A stretch of 64,000 nt of DNA from Bradyrhizobium huanghuaihaiense (GCF_007830635.1 NZ_VLLA01000006.1:161102-225101), one strand, 5' to 3'. Positions 44,521 through 56,988 are shown, counted from the stretch's first letter. Notes: generated from the sequence alone by a model not told the origin. Made by a program: numbers and translations.

Positions 44521-47500
44521 ATGAATGTTCTGTCTTCCGTCGACACCAAGAAAGTTGAGGCTGCCGAGATCGTGGATGAGCTCTGGTACAAGGACGCGAT
44601 CATCTACCAGCTCCACGTCAAGGCCTTTGCCGACAGCAACCATGACGGCATCGGCGATTTCGCCGGGCTGACCGAGAAGCTGCCCTATCTGCAGGAGCTC
44701 GGCGTCACCGCGCTGTGGCTGCTGCCGTTCTACCCCTCGCCCGGCCGCGACGACGGCTACGACATCGCCGACTACGGCTCGGTCAATCCCGATTTCGGGA
44801 CGATGAAGGATTTCAAGCGCTTCATCCAGGAAGCGCAGAAGCGCGGCTTGCGCGTCATCACCGAGCTCGTCGTCAACCACACCTCGGACCAGCACAAATG
44901 GTTCAAGCGCGCGCGCCGCAGCCATCCCGGCTCGAGCGCCCGCAACTGGTATGTCTGGAGCGACACCGACCAGAAATACCAGGGCACACGCATCATCTTC
45001 ACCGACACGGAAAAGTCGAACTGGACCTGGGATCCGGAGGCCGGCGCGTTCTACTGGCACCGCTTCTTCTCGCACCAGCCGGATCTCAATTTCGACAATC
45101 CGCGCGTGGTCAGTGCGCTCATCCAGGTGATGAAGCGCTGGCTGGACGCCGGGGTCGACGGCTTCCGCCTCGACGCGATTCCCTATCTCTGCGAGCGCGA
45201 GGGCACCTCGAACGAGAACCTTCCCGAGACGCATGCGATCATCAAGCGCCTGCGCCAGGAACTGGATTCCTATTCCAAGGGCAAGCTGCTGCTGGCCGAG
45301 GCCAATCAATGGCCGGAGGACGTGCAGGAATATTTCGGCCGTGGCGACGAATGCCACATGGCCTATCACTTCCCGCTGATGCCGCGCATCTACATGGCGA
45401 TCGCGCAGGAGGACCGCTTCCCGATCACCGACATCCTGCGCCAGACGCCCGACATCCCGGCAAGCTGCCAATGGGCGCTGTTCCTGCGCAACCATGACGA
45501 ACTGACGCTGGAGATGGTCACCGACGTCGAGCGCGACTATCTCTGGACCACCTACGCCAACGATCCGCGCGCCCGCATCAATGTCGGCATCCGGCGGCGC
45601 CTCGCGCCGCTGATGGACAACGACCGCCGCAAGATCGAGCTGATGAACTCGCTGCTGCTGTCCTTCCCGGGCACGCCGATCATCTATTACGGCGACGAGA
45701 TCGGGATGGGCGACAACATCTATCTCGGCGACCGCAACGGCGTGCGCACGCCGATGCAGTGGAGCCCGGATCGCAACGGCGGCTTCTCACGCTGCGACCC
45801 CGCCCGGCTCTACGCGCCGCTGATCATGGATCCCGTCTACGGCTACGAGTCCGTGAATGTCGAGGCGCAGTCGCGCAGCCTGTCCTCGCTGCTCAGCGCC
45901 ACCAAGCGGCTGATCTCGGTCCGCAAGTCGACGCTCGCCTTCGGCCGCGGCACCATGACCTTCATCCGCCCGGCCAATCGCGCCGTGCTGGCCTATGTCC
46001 GGCAGTATCGCGACGAGGTGATCCTCTGCGTCGCCAATCTCTCGCGCGCCGCGCAGGCGACCGAGCTCGATCTGTCGCCGTGGAAGGACCGCATCCCGCA
46101 GGAGATGCTTGGACGGACGCGTTTCCCGGCGATCGGCGAATTGCCCTACATGATCACGCTGGGGCCCTACGGCTTCTACTGGTTCCACCTCACCGAGCGC
46201 GACAAGTCCGAGCCGGTGACGCCGCGCGCGGTGCCGGAGTTCGAGACCCTGGTCGTGCCGGTCAATTCGAACTGGGTGTCGCTCGCGCGCGAGCGCGGCG
46301 TGTTCGAGCGCGACGTGCTGCCGGGATTTTTGGCAAGGACACGCTGGTATCCGGAGCACAATCCCAAGCACATCCAGACAGCGCTGACCTCGGCGGTACC
46401 CTTCAGCGATATCGGCGACAACAGGCCCTGGATCGCGTTCTTCGAGACCACGCGGGACGACGTCAAGACGCGCTACGTGCTGCCGCTGCAGATCGAATGG
46501 GTACGCTTCGACCGCGAACGCTTCAACCCGAAGGCGCTCGCCGCCGTGCGCCAGGGTGCGCGCGAGGGCACGCTGCTCGACGTTGCGACTGAGCAGATCT
46601 TCATCGGGCTTTTCCTGCGGGGTCTGTCGCAAAACCTGGTGGTGGACGAGAACAATCTACGCCTGGAGTTCAAAGCCACCAGCCGGTTCGCCGATTACAC
46701 CATCAAGGAGCCCCAGCGCATCCGCGCGATCGAGCAGTCCAACAGCACCGCGCTCGTGGACAACCAGTATGTCGTCAAGATCCATCGGCAGCTCGAAAGC
46801 GGCACCAGTCCCGAGATCGAGATCGGCCATTATCTCACGGAGGTGGCTCACTTCGCCAACACGCCGGCGCTGCTCGGCAGTGTCGAGCTGGTCGAGGACG
46901 CTCGGCGCAGCACGCTCGGCGTGCTGCACGCCTTTGTCGAGAACCAGGGCGACGGCTGGACCGTGACCACCGGTTATCTCGATCGCTATATCGACGAGCA
47001 GCGGGTCTTGCCCGCGGGCGAGGCACCACGCGAGACCCAGGAGCAGGCGCCCTACCTGCACTTCATCGCGCAGATCGGCCGGCGGCTTGCCGAGTTGCAT
47101 GTCGCCCTGGCCGCGGCAAAGCCGGACAATCTCGCTCCGGAGCCGATCGGCTCCGAACACGCCAGGCGCTGGGTGTCCGACCTCAAGGCGCGAGCCGAGC
47201 GCGTATTCGAGCACCTGGCCCACAGCCGCGACGGCCTGCGGGAGGCGGACCGGCCGCTGATCGACCAGCTCGGCGCAGCGCGCGCGGCCCTGCCCGGCCA
47301 CCTCAATGCACTATTGCCTTCCGCCATCGGCGGGTTGAACATCCGTCATCATGGCGACTTCCGCCTCGGGCAGACTTTGATCGTGAAGGACGACATCTTC
47401 ATCATCGACTTCGACGGCAATCCGCGCCGGCCGCTGGCCGACAAGCGGCGCAAGCTGCCGGCCGCGCGCGACGTCGCAGGCCTGATCCGCTCGATTGATC

Positions 47501-47814
47501 TTTCGGTTAACGTCGCCCTCAACCGGGCGCTCACGGGCGCCTCCGACGAACAGGACCGGCTTGCAGCCGCGCTCGGCGAATGGCGCGAACGCGCCACCAC
47601 GACGTTCCTGCACGCCTATCGCGAGGCCATGACCGACCGGCGGCTGTGGCCGGACAATCCGCAAACCGCGCAAGGCCTGTTAAGGTTTTTCCTGCTTGAT
47701 CAAGCGTTCGACGACGTAGAGTACGAACTGTCCCACCGGCCCGAGGGGCTCCATGCGCCGCTGACCGGACTGCTTCGCATTCTGTCCAGTGCCGAGAGCG
47801 AAGCCCATGCCTAA
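44521..47814 (+). CDS. treS: Trehalose synthase-maltokinase fusion (TreS-Pep2)
   Basis: A 1097-residue fusion. Residues about 15-560 are TreS, which interconverts trehalose and maltose: nucleophile Asp218 ([11 protein letters not shown]), Glu260 (LLAEANQW) and Asp326 ([11 protein letters not shown]) are all present. Residues about 575-1095 are Pep2 maltokinase, which makes maltose-1-phosphate from maltose: HHGDFRLGQ supplies the catalytic Asp and [11 protein letters not shown] the metal site. The fusion channels trehalose to maltose-1-phosphate, the GlgE donor. It overlaps glgB by eight bases. An aagggg box precedes ATG 44521. Confidence 0.95.
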   Translation: MNVLSSVDTKKVEAAEIVDELWYKDAIIYQLHVKAFADSNHDGIGDFAGLTEKLPYLQELGVTALWLLPFYPSPGRDDGYDIADYGSVNPDFGTMKDFKRFIQEAQKRGLRVITELVVNHTSDQHKWFKRARRSHPGSSARNWYVWSDTDQKYQGTRIIFTDTEKSNWTWDPEAGAFYWHRFFSHQPDLNFDNPRVVSALIQVMKRWLDAGVDGFRLDAIPYLCEREGTSNENLPETHAIIKRLRQELDSYSKGKLLLAEANQWPEDVQEYFGRGDECHMAYHFPLMPRIYMAIAQEDRFPITDILRQTPDIPASCQWALFLRNHDELTLEMVTDVERDYLWTTYANDPRARINVGIRRRLAPLMDNDRRKIELMNSLLLSFPGTPIIYYGDEIGMGDNIYLGDRNGVRTPMQWSPDRNGGFSRCDPARLYAPLIMDPVYGYESVNVEAQSRSLSSLLSATKRLISVRKSTLAFGRGTMTFIRPANRAVLAYVRQYRDEVILCVANLSRAAQATELDLSPWKDRIPQEMLGRTRFPAIGELPYMITLGPYGFYWFHLTERDKSEPVTPRAVPEFETLVVPVNSNWVSLARERGVFERDVLPGFLARTRWYPEHNPKHIQTALTSAVPFSDIGDNRPWIAFFETTRDDVKTRYVLPLQIEWVRFDRERFNPKALAAVRQGAREGTLLDVATEQIFIGLFLRGLSQNLVVDENNLRLEFKATSRFADYTIKEPQRIRAIEQSNSTALVDNQYVVKIHRQLESGTSPEIEIGHYLTEVAHFANTPALLGSVELVEDARRSTLGVLHAFVENQGDGWTVTTGYLDRYIDEQRVLPAGEAPRETQEQAPYLHFIAQIGRRLAELHVALAAAKPDNLAPEPIGSEHARRWVSDLKARAERVFEHLAHSRDGLREADRPLIDQLGAARAALPGHLNALLPSAIGGLNIRHHGDFRLGQTLIVKDDIFIIDFDGNPRRPLADKRRKLPAARDVAGLIRSIDLSVNVALNRALTGASDEQDRLAAALGEWRERATTTFLHAYREAMTDRRLWPDNPQTAQGLLRFFLLDQAFDDVEYELSHRPEGLHAPLTGLLRILSSAESEAHA

Positions 47815-49954
47815 ACTGCCAGCCGAAGCCTACGCGATCATCGAGGGCCGCCACTCCGACCCCTTCCACTATCTCGGGCTGCATCCCGAGGGCGGCAAGA
47901 GCGTGGTGCGCGCCTTCGTGCCGGAGGCCTCCAATGTCGAGGCGGTCGGCGAGCATGGCGAGGTCGCACCGCTCGACCGCGTTCATGACTCCGGCCTGTT
48001 CATCGGAGCCCTGCCCAACGGCTCGAAGCACTACCAGCTGCGCGCGAAATTCGGCAACAACGTCGTCGAATTCGAGGATGCCTACCGCTTCCCGCCGATT
48101 CTCACCGATTTCGACCTCTATTTGCTGGGCGAAGGCACCCACCAGCGCCTCTACGACAAGCTCGGCGCGCACCCGATGCGGCTCGACGGCGTCGACGGCA
48201 TCGGCTTCGTGGTGCTGGCGCCGAATGCGCGGCGCGTATCCGTGGTCGGCGATTTCAACTTCTGGGACGGGCGGCGTCATCCGATGCGGGTGCGCGGCAG
48301 CGGGTACTGGGAGCTGTTCATCCCCAATGCGAAGATCGGCGATCACTACAAGTTCGAGATCGTCGGCCCGCACGGCCATCTGCTGCCGCTGAAATCCGAT
48401 CCGATGGCGTTTGCGAGCGAGGTGCGGCCGAAGACGGCTTCGATCGTGCTCGACGAGGCGCATCTGCCGCGGCCCCGCCCGGCGCCCGGCGGCATCAACG
48501 CGCTGTCGGCGCCGATGTCGATCTACGAGGTCCATCTCGGCTCGTGGCGGCGCAAGGACGACAATGAATGGCTGACCTATCGCGAGCTCGCCGAGCAGCT
48601 GCCGGCCTATGCCCGCGACATGGGGTTCACGCATCTCGAATTCCTGCCGGTGAGCGAGCATCCGTTCGACGGCTCATGGGGCTATCAGCCGACCGGGCTC
48701 TATGCGCCGACCAGCCGGTTCGGAAGTCCTGAGGATTTCGCCGCGCTGATCGATGCCTGCCACCGCGAAGGCATCGGCGTGCTGCTTGACTGGGTGCCCG
48801 GCCATTTCCCCGACGATCCGCACGGGCTCGGCAGCTTCGACGGCACGGCACTCTATGAACACGCCAACCCGCTCCAGGGACGCCACCTCGACTGGGGCAC
48901 GCTGATCTACAATTACGGCCGCACCGAAGTGACGAACTTCCTGGTGTCCAACGCACTGTTCTGGATGGAGCGCTACGGCATCGACGGCTTGCGCGTCGAC
49001 GCGGTGGCGTCGATGCTCTATCTCGACTACAGCCGGCCGCCTGGCGCGTGGATTCCGAACCAGTATGGCGGCCGCGAAAACATCGAGGCGATCAACTTCC
49101 TGCGCCGCTTCAACACGGAGGTCTTTGCCCGCTTCCCGCAGGCGACCACGGCCGCGGAAGAATCCACCGCATGGCCGCAAGTCTCGCGCCCGGTCGAATT
49201 CGGCGGGCTCGGCTTCGGCTACAAGTGGAACATGGGCTGGATGCACGACACGCTGAACTACATCAGCAAGGATCCGATCCACCGCAAGCATCATCACGGC
49301 GAGATCCTGTTCGGCCTGCACTACGCGTTCTCGGAAAACTTCATCCTGCCGCTGTCGCATGACGAGGTCGTGCACGGCAAACGCTCGATCCTCGGCCGCA
49401 TGCCCGGCGACGAATGGCAGCGCTTTGCGAATTTGCGGGCCTATTACAGCTTCATGTTCGGCCACCCCGGCAAGAAGCTGCTGTTCATGGGCGCCGAGAT
49501 CGCGCAGAGCCGCGAATGGAATCACGACCAGTCGCTCGACTGGCACCTGCTCGAATACAAGGTGCATTCCGGCATCCAGGCACTGATCCGCGACCTCAAC
49601 CGGCTCTACCGCGCGGTCCCGGCGCTGCATCAGATGGACTGCGACCAGGCCGGCTTCGAATGGCTGATCACCGATGATGCCAACCGCAACGTGTTCGCCT
49701 GGCTGCGTAAGGGCTTTGACGAGCACGCGCGATGCCTCGTCATCGTCAACTTCTCCCCCAATGTCTATCGCAGCTATCGCGTTCGCGTGCCCCTGGCCGG
49801 CAAGTGGAAAGAGGTGTTCAATTCCGACTCCGCCCATTACGGCGGCAGCAATGTCGGGAACATCGGCGAGGTCCAGACCGTTGACGGCAAGACGCCCGAG
49901 CTCCGCCTCACCATTCCGCCGCTCGCCGCGATCTTCCTCGTTCCGGAAAGCTGA
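47807..49954 (+). CDS. glgB: 1,4-alpha-glucan branching enzyme
   Basis: A 715-residue GH13 enzyme with the N-terminal N1 and CBM48 modules (about 1-220) of long GlgB proteins. The triad is complete: Asp in [12 protein letters not shown], Glu in [12 protein letters not shown], Asp in [12 protein letters not shown]. It introduces alpha-1,6 branches into glucan. The ATG 47807 start overlaps the end of treS. The stop is three bases before glgX. Confidence 0.96.
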   Translation: MPKLPAEAYAIIEGRHSDPFHYLGLHPEGGKSVVRAFVPEASNVEAVGEHGEVAPLDRVHDSGLFIGALPNGSKHYQLRAKFGNNVVEFEDAYRFPPILTDFDLYLLGEGTHQRLYDKLGAHPMRLDGVDGIGFVVLAPNARRVSVVGDFNFWDGRRHPMRVRGSGYWELFIPNAKIGDHYKFEIVGPHGHLLPLKSDPMAFASEVRPKTASIVLDEAHLPRPRPAPGGINALSAPMSIYEVHLGSWRRKDDNEWLTYRELAEQLPAYARDMGFTHLEFLPVSEHPFDGSWGYQPTGLYAPTSRFGSPEDFAALIDACHREGIGVLLDWVPGHFPDDPHGLGSFDGTALYEHANPLQGRHLDWGTLIYNYGRTEVTNFLVSNALFWMERYGIDGLRVDAVASMLYLDYSRPPGAWIPNQYGGRENIEAINFLRRFNTEVFARFPQATTAAEESTAWPQVSRPVEFGGLGFGYKWNMGWMHDTLNYISKDPIHRKHHHGEILFGLHYAFSENFILPLSHDEVVHGKRSILGRMPGDEWQRFANLRAYYSFMFGHPGKKLLFMGAEIAQSREWNHDQSLDWHLLEYKVHSGIQALIRDLNRLYRAVPALHQMDCDQAGFEWLITDDANRNVFAWLRKGFDEHARCLVIVNFSPNVYRSYRVRVPLAGKWKEVFNSDSAHYGGSNVGNIGEVQTVDGKTPELRLTIPPLAAIFLVPES

Positions 49955-49957
49955 CAT

Positions 49958-52036
49958 ATGCGCCTGACCGCCGGATCGCCCGCACGCCTCGGCGCAAGCT
50001 GGGACGGACGCGGCACCAATTTTGCGCTGTTCTCCGCCAACGCGCAGAAGGTCGAGCTCTGCCTGTTCGACGCCCAAGGCCGCCGCGAGCTCGAGCGCGT
50101 CGAACTGCCTGAAAGGACCGAGGACGTCTGGCACGGCTATCTCAACGACGTCTCGCCCGGCCAGCTCTACGGCTACCGGGTGCATGGTCCCTACGAGCCC
50201 GAGCACGGCCACCGCTTCAATGCCAACAAGCTGCTGCTCGATCCCTATGCGAAGCGGCTCGCGGGCCGGCTGGTCTGGAGCGATGCGCATTTCGCCTACC
50301 GCACCGGCTCACCGCGCGAGGACCTGTCGTTCGACCGGCGCGACAATGCGCGCGGCATGCCCAAGGCCGTCGTGGTCGACGAGACCTTCAACTGGGGCCG
50401 GCGCGAGATCCGGCCGAACATTCCGTGGGAAGACACGATCATCTACGAAGCTCACGTCAAGGGCCTGACGCAGAAGCGCGACGACGTGCCGCCGAACCTC
50501 CGCGGCACCTATGGCGGCCTGTCCTCGCCGGCGATGATCGAGCACCTCAAGAAGCTCGGCGTCACCACGATCGAGCTGCTGCCGATCCACAGCTTCGTCG
50601 ACGACCGCATCCTGGTCGAGAAGAAGCTCGTCAATTACTGGGGCTACAACTCGCTGTCCTTCTTCGCGCCGGAGCCGCGTTACGCCCAGGACAATGCGCT
50701 CGATTCCTTCCGCACCACGGTCGCGCGCCTGCACGATGCCGGCATCGAGGTGATGCTCGACGTCGTCTACAACCACACCGCCGAGGGCAACCACCTCGGC
50801 CCGACGCTGTGCTACCGCGGCATCGACAATGCCTCCTATTACTGGCTCAACCGCGAGAACCCGCGCTACTACGACGACTTCACCGGCTGCGGCTCGTCGG
50901 TGAACCTCACCCATCCGCGCGTGCTGCAGATGGTGATGGATTCCCTGCGCTACTGGGTCGAGGTCTGCCATGTCGACGGCTTCCGCTTCGATCTCGCCAC
51001 CACGCTCGCGCGCGGGCCGAACGGTTTTGATCGCGGCAGCTCGTTTCTGACCGCGATCCGGCAGGATCCGGTGCTGGCCGCCGTGAAGCTCGTCGCCGAG
51101 CCCTGGGACCTCGGCCTCGGCGGCTACCAGGTCGGCGCTTTCCCCTCGCAATGGTCGGAGTGGAACGACCGCTATCGCAGCGCCATGCGGCGCTACTGGA
51201 GCGGCGAAGGCAGCCTGATCGGCGACATCTCCAGCCGCATGACGGCGTCCTCCGACCTGTTCAATCACGACGGAAGGCGGCCGCGCGCCAGCATCAACCA
51301 CATCACGGTGCATGACGGTTTCACGCTCGCCGACCTCTTCAGCTACAACGAGAAGCACAACGAGGCCAATGGCGAGGACAATCGCGACGGCTCCAACGAC
51401 AACCACAGCAACAATTGTGGCGTCGAGGGCCCGACCGACGATCCCAAGATCCTCGGCCTGCGCCGGCAGCTTCGCAGGAACGTGCTGGCCTGTCTGATGC
51501 TGGCGCAGGGCGTCCCGCTGATCCTCGCCGGCGACGAGGTCGGCAATTCGCAGTCCGGCAACAACAACGCCTATTGCCAGGACAACGAGGTCGGCTGGGT
51601 CGGCTGGGACAATCTCGGCAAGGATGATGAGGACATGGTCGACTTCGTCGCCGACCTTGCCGACATCCGCCGCCGCTTCTCGCAGCTTCGCAGCCATCGC
51701 TGGCTCGACGGCCGTCCCAAGGACGGTGTCTCCTACGGCGCACTGTGGCTGACGCCTGAAGGTAACGAGATGACTGAGAGCGACTGGACATTCCCGGACG
51801 GGCGGTTTCTCTCCTATGTGATGGGGCCGATGGAACCCGGCAGCGCCGCGATCTTTATCGTCCTGAACGCCGCCCCCGAAGAGATCGCATTCAAATTGCC
51901 CAAAATGTCCGAATACAAGAGCTGGCAGCAGATCCTGAACACGACCGATGCCAAGCTGAACACCATCGACTTCCCGTCCGGAAGCGACAGCAAGGCGCCG
52001 CCGCGCTCCGTGCTCGCCTTCGCGGGGGCGCCATGA
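49958..52036 (+). CDS. glgX: Glycogen debranching enzyme
   Basis: A 692-residue GH13 isoamylase-type enzyme that removes short alpha-1,6 branches. A CBM48 module ([20 protein letters not shown] onward) precedes the barrel. The triad is visible: Asp in [10 protein letters not shown], Glu in [15 protein letters not shown], Asp in [15 protein letters not shown]. It is the step that makes linear chains for TreY. The ATGA overlap couples it to treZ. Confidence 0.95.
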   Translation: MRLTAGSPARLGASWDGRGTNFALFSANAQKVELCLFDAQGRRELERVELPERTEDVWHGYLNDVSPGQLYGYRVHGPYEPEHGHRFNANKLLLDPYAKRLAGRLVWSDAHFAYRTGSPREDLSFDRRDNARGMPKAVVVDETFNWGRREIRPNIPWEDTIIYEAHVKGLTQKRDDVPPNLRGTYGGLSSPAMIEHLKKLGVTTIELLPIHSFVDDRILVEKKLVNYWGYNSLSFFAPEPRYAQDNALDSFRTTVARLHDAGIEVMLDVVYNHTAEGNHLGPTLCYRGIDNASYYWLNRENPRYYDDFTGCGSSVNLTHPRVLQMVMDSLRYWVEVCHVDGFRFDLATTLARGPNGFDRGSSFLTAIRQDPVLAAVKLVAEPWDLGLGGYQVGAFPSQWSEWNDRYRSAMRRYWSGEGSLIGDISSRMTASSDLFNHDGRRPRASINHITVHDGFTLADLFSYNEKHNEANGEDNRDGSNDNHSNNCGVEGPTDDPKILGLRRQLRRNVLACLMLAQGVPLILAGDEVGNSQSGNNNAYCQDNEVGWVGWDNLGKDDEDMVDFVADLADIRRRFSQLRSHRWLDGRPKDGVSYGALWLTPEGNEMTESDWTFPDGRFLSYVMGPMEPGSAAIFIVLNAAPEEIAFKLPKMSEYKSWQQILNTTDAKLNTIDFPSGSDSKAPPRSVLAFAGAP

Positions 52037-53784
52037 GGCCATCCTTCGGGGCGCGGCCGACCAAGGACGGCGTGTCGTTCCGGCTGTGGGCGCCCGGCGC
52101 GCGCCGCGTCGATCTTCTGCTCGACCGCAGGCACGCGATGCAGCGCCGGCAGGACGGCTGGTATGTGACCGAGATCGTCGGCCTCACCCCTGGCAGCCGC
52201 TACAAATTCAGGATCGACGACGAGATCGACGTGCCCGATCCAGCCTCGGCCTTCCAGCCTGACGACGTCTTCGGCCCAAGCGAGGTGATCGACCACGACG
52301 CGTTCGCTTGGCGCGCGCAGGATTGGCGCGGCCGCCCCTGGGAAGAGACGGTGCTGATCGAGACCCATGTCGGCACCTTCACGAGCGGAGGCACCTACCG
52401 CGCGATGATCGACAAGCTCGATCATCTCGCAGCGACCGGCATCACCGCGCTGGAGTTGATGCCGCTAGCCGATTTCGCTGGACGCCGCGGCTGGGGTTAT
52501 GACGGCGTGCTGTGGTATGCACCCGACGGCGCCTATGGCCGTCCCGACGATCTGAAGACGCTGATCGACGAGGCCCATCTGCGCGGGCTGATGGTGTTCC
52601 TCGACGTCGTCTACAATCACTTCGGTCCCGAGGGGAATTATCTCGGCCGCTATGCGCCGACCTTTTTCACCGACGCGCATACGCCGTGGGGCAGCGCAAT
52701 CGACTACCGCGTGCCGCAGGTGCGCGCCTTCGCGGTCGAGAATGCGCTGTCCTGGCTGACCGACTACCGCTTCGACGGACTGAGGTTGGACGCCGCCAAC
52801 CACATCATGGCGATCCCCGGCGAGCAATCGATGCTGCAGGACCTCAGCGTGACCGCCGGCGAGCTTGCCAGGGCGACGGGGCGGCACATCCATCTCGTGC
52901 TGGAGAACGGCGACAATCGCGCCAGCCTGCTCGACGCCGCACAGGAGCCGCCGAACGGAAAGTATCGGGGACAGTGGAACGACGATTACCACCACGTCTG
53001 GCACGTCATGCTGACCGGCGAGCTCGCCGGCTACTACGGCGACTACCAGACCCCGCGCATGGACCTCGCGCGCGCGCTCGCTTCCGGCTTCGTCTACCAG
53101 GGCGAGATCTCGGAATTCTGGGGCAAGAAGCCGCGCGGCGAGCCAAGCGGCGAGTTGCCGCCCGCAACCTTCGTCAACTTCCTGCAGAACCACGACCAGA
53201 TCGGCAATCGCCCGCTCGGCGAGCGGCTCGAGAGCCTGGCATCGCCGCAGCAGATCGAAGCGGCGCTCGCCGTGACCCTGCTCGCGCCGATGGTGCCGAT
53301 GCTGTTTCAGGGCGAGGAATGGGGCTCGAAGGTCCCCTTCCCGTTCTTCTGCGATTTCCAGGGCGGACTTGTCGATGCCGTGCGCAAGGGCCGCAAGCAG
53401 GAATATGCCTGGGCCTACGAGAAATACGGCGACGAAGTGCCCGACCCGCTCGATCCGGCAACACTGCAATCGGCGGTGCTCGACTGGACCGGCCACACGC
53501 AGGAGCAGAACGCGCGCCTGGCTTTGGTGCGTGACCTGCTCGCGCTTCGCCGCAAGGAGATCATGCCGCGGCTCAAGGGCGCAAGCTTCGGTGATGCCGA
53601 GGCGGCCGACAATGGCCTGCTGACCGCGCATTGGCGCATGGGCGACGGCACGACGCTGCGCCTTCTCGCCAATCTGTCGGACCACGAGATCACCTCCACC
53701 GTCAGCACGGGCACGTCGATCTGGGGCGGCGTGATCGGCGATCTGCTTCCGCCCTGGTCGGTGGTCTGGCGTCTTGGAGGTTGA
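52033..53784 (+). CDS. treZ: Malto-oligosyltrehalose trehalohydrolase
   Basis: A 583-residue GH13 enzyme that releases trehalose from maltooligosyl-trehalose. A short CBM48-like module precedes the barrel (WGYDGVLWYAPDGAYGRPDD, then VVYNHFGPEGNY). The triad is complete: Asp in FDGLRLDAANH, Glu in LVLENGDNRAS, Asp in LQNHDQIGNRPLGE. Its stop is one base before the treY start. Confidence 0.95.
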   Translation: MRPSFGARPTKDGVSFRLWAPGARRVDLLLDRRHAMQRRQDGWYVTEIVGLTPGSRYKFRIDDEIDVPDPASAFQPDDVFGPSEVIDHDAFAWRAQDWRGRPWEETVLIETHVGTFTSGGTYRAMIDKLDHLAATGITALELMPLADFAGRRGWGYDGVLWYAPDGAYGRPDDLKTLIDEAHLRGLMVFLDVVYNHFGPEGNYLGRYAPTFFTDAHTPWGSAIDYRVPQVRAFAVENALSWLTDYRFDGLRLDAANHIMAIPGEQSMLQDLSVTAGELARATGRHIHLVLENGDNRASLLDAAQEPPNGKYRGQWNDDYHHVWHVMLTGELAGYYGDYQTPRMDLARALASGFVYQGEISEFWGKKPRGEPSGELPPATFVNFLQNHDQIGNRPLGERLESLASPQQIEAALAVTLLAPMVPMLFQGEEWGSKVPFPFFCDFQGGLVDAVRKGRKQEYAWAYEKYGDEVPDPLDPATLQSAVLDWTGHTQEQNARLALVRDLLALRRKEIMPRLKGASFGDAEAADNGLLTAHWRMGDGTTLRLLANLSDHEITSTVSTGTSIWGGVIGDLLPPWSVVWRLGG

Positions 53785-53785
53785 C

Positions 53786-56572
53786 ATGCCTCCGGCCATT
53801 CCGCTTGCGACCTACCGGCTTCAGCTCACCGCAGATTTCGGCTTCGACAAGGCTGCCGCCGTAGTGCCGTATCTGAAGGCGCTTGGGATCACACATCTCT
53901 ACGCCTCCCCTGTGATGAAGGCCCGCAAGGGCTCAACGCATGGCTACGACACCGTCGATCACGGCCAGCTCAGTCCCGAGCTCGGCGGCGAAGCCGGCTT
54001 CGCGCGGCTGAGCGAGGCGCTCAGCAAGCACGATCTCGGCCTCATCATCGATTTCGTGCCCAACCATGTCGGCGTGCACTTTGCCGACAATCCCTGGTGG
54101 CTGGATGTGCTGGAATGGGGCCAGGCCTCGCCGCACGCGGCCGCCTTCGACATCGACTGGGACCTCCTGCCCCACCGCGCCCGCGGCGGCGTGCTGCTGC
54201 CGATCCTCGGCTCCTCCTATGGCGACGCACTCGAGCGCGGCGAGATCGAGCTGCGATACGATTCCGAACAGGGCAGTCTTTCCGCCTGGTATTTTGAGCA
54301 CCGCCTGCCGATCGCGCCGGAGCGCTATGGCGAAATCCTGCGCGTGATCGTGAAGGAGGCGGACGCCGCCGAGACAGAGGCAGGCAAGCGTCTGCTTGCG
54401 CTCGCAACCCGCTATACGGGGCTGCGTCGGCCCAACCGCAAGGAAGCGCCGGCCTTCAAGGCCGAGCTCAAGGAGATCGCAGGCGCCGCCGACATCATCA
54501 GCCGCGGTCTTGCCGCCTATCGTGCCGCCAAGGACCGTCCCGCGCAGACGCTGGCGCTGCATCACCTGCTGGAGCGCCAGCACTACAAGCTCGGCCATTG
54601 GCGGCTTGCCTCCAGCGACATCAACTATCGCCGCTTCTTCGACGTCAACGGTCTCGCCGGCCTGCGCGTCGAGGATCCCGGCACGTTTGCCGCCACGCAC
54701 CGGCTGGTGAAGCAGCTCGTCGCCGACGGCAGATTGCAGGGCATCCGCCTCGATCATATCGACGGCCTGCGCGATCCCGCGCAATATTGCCAGCGGCTGC
54801 GCCGGCTGGTGCGCGATGCGCAGGGCAAGACAAAACCGTTCTATACGGTGATCGAAAAGATCCTCTGCGAGCACGAGCACCTGCCGCATTTCGCCGGCGT
54901 CCAGGGCACCACCGGCTACGAGTGGATGAACGTCATCACGCAGGTGCTAGTCGACGCCAAGGGGCTGGAGGCGCTGGACGAGACCTGGCGCCAGATCAGC
55001 AACCGGCCACCGCGGCTTGCGCCTTACGTCAAGGAAGCCAAGCGGCGCGTGCTGGAGACACTGCTGACCAGCGAATTCACCGTGCTGACGCGCCTGCTTG
55101 CGCGCATCGCCAACGGGCATTATTCGACGCGCGACTTCTCAGCCGACAGCCTGCGGCAGGCGCTCGAACTCTATGTGCTGCATTTCCCGGTCTATCGCAC
55201 CTATCTGACCACGGCCGGGGCGACCGCCCACGACCGCAAGCTGATCGAGGACACCATCGCGCGCGCCCGCGCCGAATGGTTCGCCGCGGACGAGGGCATC
55301 TTCGACTTCCTGCGCGATGCGCTGACCATGGACCTGCTCAAGCCCGGCCGGCCCCCGCACAGCACGCCACGCGTACGCCGCTTCGCGCTGAAGGTGCAGC
55401 AGTTCACCGGGCCGGTGATGGCGAAGTCGCTGGAGGACACCGCGTTCTACCAGTTCCATCGGCTGCTGGCGCTGAACGAGGTCGGCGGCGATCCCGCGAG
55501 CACCGGCCTCACCGTTCCCGCCTTCCACGAGGCGATGCGGGCGCGCGCCAGGGAGTGGCCGCAAGGAATGACGGCGACCGCGACCCACGACACCAAGCGC
55601 GGCGAGGACGCGCGCGCCCGGATTGCGGCACTCAGCGAAGTTCCCGGCGAATGGACCAGCGCGGTATCGCGCTGGAAGGTCCTGAACGCGCCGCATCTCG
55701 CGCTCCACGGCCATCTGCGCGCGCCGTCGGCGACGTTCGAATACATGCTCTACCAGACCCTGCTCGGCGCCTGGCCGCTGCAGGGGCCGCTTGATGCAAG
55801 CTTCGTCGAGCGCATCCAGGCCTATGCGCTCAAGGCCGCGCGCGAAGGCAAGGAGGAAACGAGCTGGCTCAACCCGCACGAGGCCTATGAGAGCGGCGTC
55901 AGGAGCTTCATCGCGAAGATCCTCGATCCCACGCTGTCAGGTGAATTCCTGGAAGCTTTGCAGACCCTGGCGCGCCGTCTCGCGCTGCTCGGCGCGCTGA
56001 ACTCGCTGAGCCAACTCACGCTCAAGGCGACGCTGCCGGGCGTGCCCGACGTCTATCAAGGCACCGAATTCTGGGACCTCTCGCTGGTCGATCCCGACAA
56101 CCGCCGCCCCGTGGATTTTGCCGCGCGCGACGCGGCGCTGACGGCGCTGGAAGCGCCGGACTGGAGCGGACTGATCAAGTCCTGGCCGGATGGCCGGCTC
56201 AAGCTCGCCTGGACGCGGCAACTGCTCAGGCGGCGCAACGAGCTCGCCGACGTCTTCGCGCAAGGCGACTACCAGAAGCTGGAGGTGCGCGGCACGCACG
56301 CCGAGCACGTCATCGCGTTCGCCCGTCGCCGCGGCCGCGCCGCCGCGATCGTCGTGGTCGGACGCCAGTTTGCGCCGTTCACGCAAGCGGGCCGGGAATG
56401 GCCCGCACTTGGAGGCTTCGACGCGACCGTCGATATCACGGGCTATGCCGCGGCCGGACTTGCGGGCAACGCACTGCCGATCGCACAGGCTTTCCGTGAT
56501 CTTCCGGCAGCCGTCATTCCGGCCCGCGCAGCGAGCGCCATCAGGCCTGCGCGGCAGCGCGTAAGCGCCTGA
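53786..56572 (+). CDS. treY: Malto-oligosyltrehalose synthase
   Basis: A 928-residue GH13 enzyme that turns the reducing end of a glucan chain into a trehalose unit. The opening ATYRLQLTADFGFDKAAAVV and HLYASPVMKARKGSTHGYD are typical. The triad is present: Asp in GIRLDHIDGLRDP, Glu in TVIEKILCEHE, Asp in TATHDTKRGEDAR. The large helical insertions make it the longest enzyme in the cluster. ATG 53786 has a ggagg box five bases upstream. It is the last gene of the glgE-treY run. Confidence 0.95.
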   Translation: MPPAIPLATYRLQLTADFGFDKAAAVVPYLKALGITHLYASPVMKARKGSTHGYDTVDHGQLSPELGGEAGFARLSEALSKHDLGLIIDFVPNHVGVHFADNPWWLDVLEWGQASPHAAAFDIDWDLLPHRARGGVLLPILGSSYGDALERGEIELRYDSEQGSLSAWYFEHRLPIAPERYGEILRVIVKEADAAETEAGKRLLALATRYTGLRRPNRKEAPAFKAELKEIAGAADIISRGLAAYRAAKDRPAQTLALHHLLERQHYKLGHWRLASSDINYRRFFDVNGLAGLRVEDPGTFAATHRLVKQLVADGRLQGIRLDHIDGLRDPAQYCQRLRRLVRDAQGKTKPFYTVIEKILCEHEHLPHFAGVQGTTGYEWMNVITQVLVDAKGLEALDETWRQISNRPPRLAPYVKEAKRRVLETLLTSEFTVLTRLLARIANGHYSTRDFSADSLRQALELYVLHFPVYRTYLTTAGATAHDRKLIEDTIARARAEWFAADEGIFDFLRDALTMDLLKPGRPPHSTPRVRRFALKVQQFTGPVMAKSLEDTAFYQFHRLLALNEVGGDPASTGLTVPAFHEAMRARAREWPQGMTATATHDTKRGEDARARIAALSEVPGEWTSAVSRWKVLNAPHLALHGHLRAPSATFEYMLYQTLLGAWPLQGPLDASFVERIQAYALKAAREGKEETSWLNPHEAYESGVRSFIAKILDPTLSGEFLEALQTLARRLALLGALNSLSQLTLKATLPGVPDVYQGTEFWDLSLVDPDNRRPVDFAARDAALTALEAPDWSGLIKSWPDGRLKLAWTRQLLRRRNELADVFAQGDYQKLEVRGTHAEHVIAFARRRGRAAAIVVVGRQFAPFTQAGREWPALGGFDATVDITGYAAAGLAGNALPIAQAFRDLPAAVIPARAASAIRPARQRVSA

Positions 56573-56575
56573 AAC

Positions 56576-56893
56576 TCACTTTCCGCCGTCCTTGGTCAGC
56601 AGCAGTTGCCCGCGCTTCTTGATGGTCGCCTGCGCCATCTCGGCAAAGCGCTGCAACAGCCACGGCAAGACCACCTGGACCTTGACGTGATCGTCGGCGA
56701 CGTCGACCTGGCCGGTCGCGATCTGCCCGAGCGCGCGGATGCGGAAATTCATGCTGTCGCCGCTCCAGCGCTCCTCCTCGACCTGCATCACGGGAATGCT
56801 GGCGGCCGCGCGGCCAAGCCCGGACTTGAGCCGGCGCACCGCCTCTTCGCGGCCGAGACGATGCGGAATGGAAACGACAAGCGGTGCTGACAT
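56576..56893 (-). CDS. Polyhydroxyalkanoic acid system family protein
   Basis: A 105-residue soluble protein: VVSIPHRLGREEAVRRLKSG, VDVADDHVKVQVVLPWLLQRF and the basic end IKKRGQLLLT are typical of this family, associated with polyhydroxyalkanoate granules. Its precise role is unproven. It is convergent with treY, with three bases between the stop codons. Confidence 0.75.
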   Translation of the reverse strand: MSAPLVVSIPHRLGREEAVRRLKSGLGRAAASIPVMQVEEERWSGDSMNFRIRALGQIATGQVDVADDHVKVQVVLPWLLQRFAEMAQATIKKRGQLLLTKDGGK

Positions 56894-56988
56894 GGTCCTG
56901 CCCCGTGCTGATTGATCCTCACTTAGTCATGCCGGCCGCGGCGATAAAGGTTCCATGCAACTTGCACCTGTCGCCCCGTTTCAAAACC

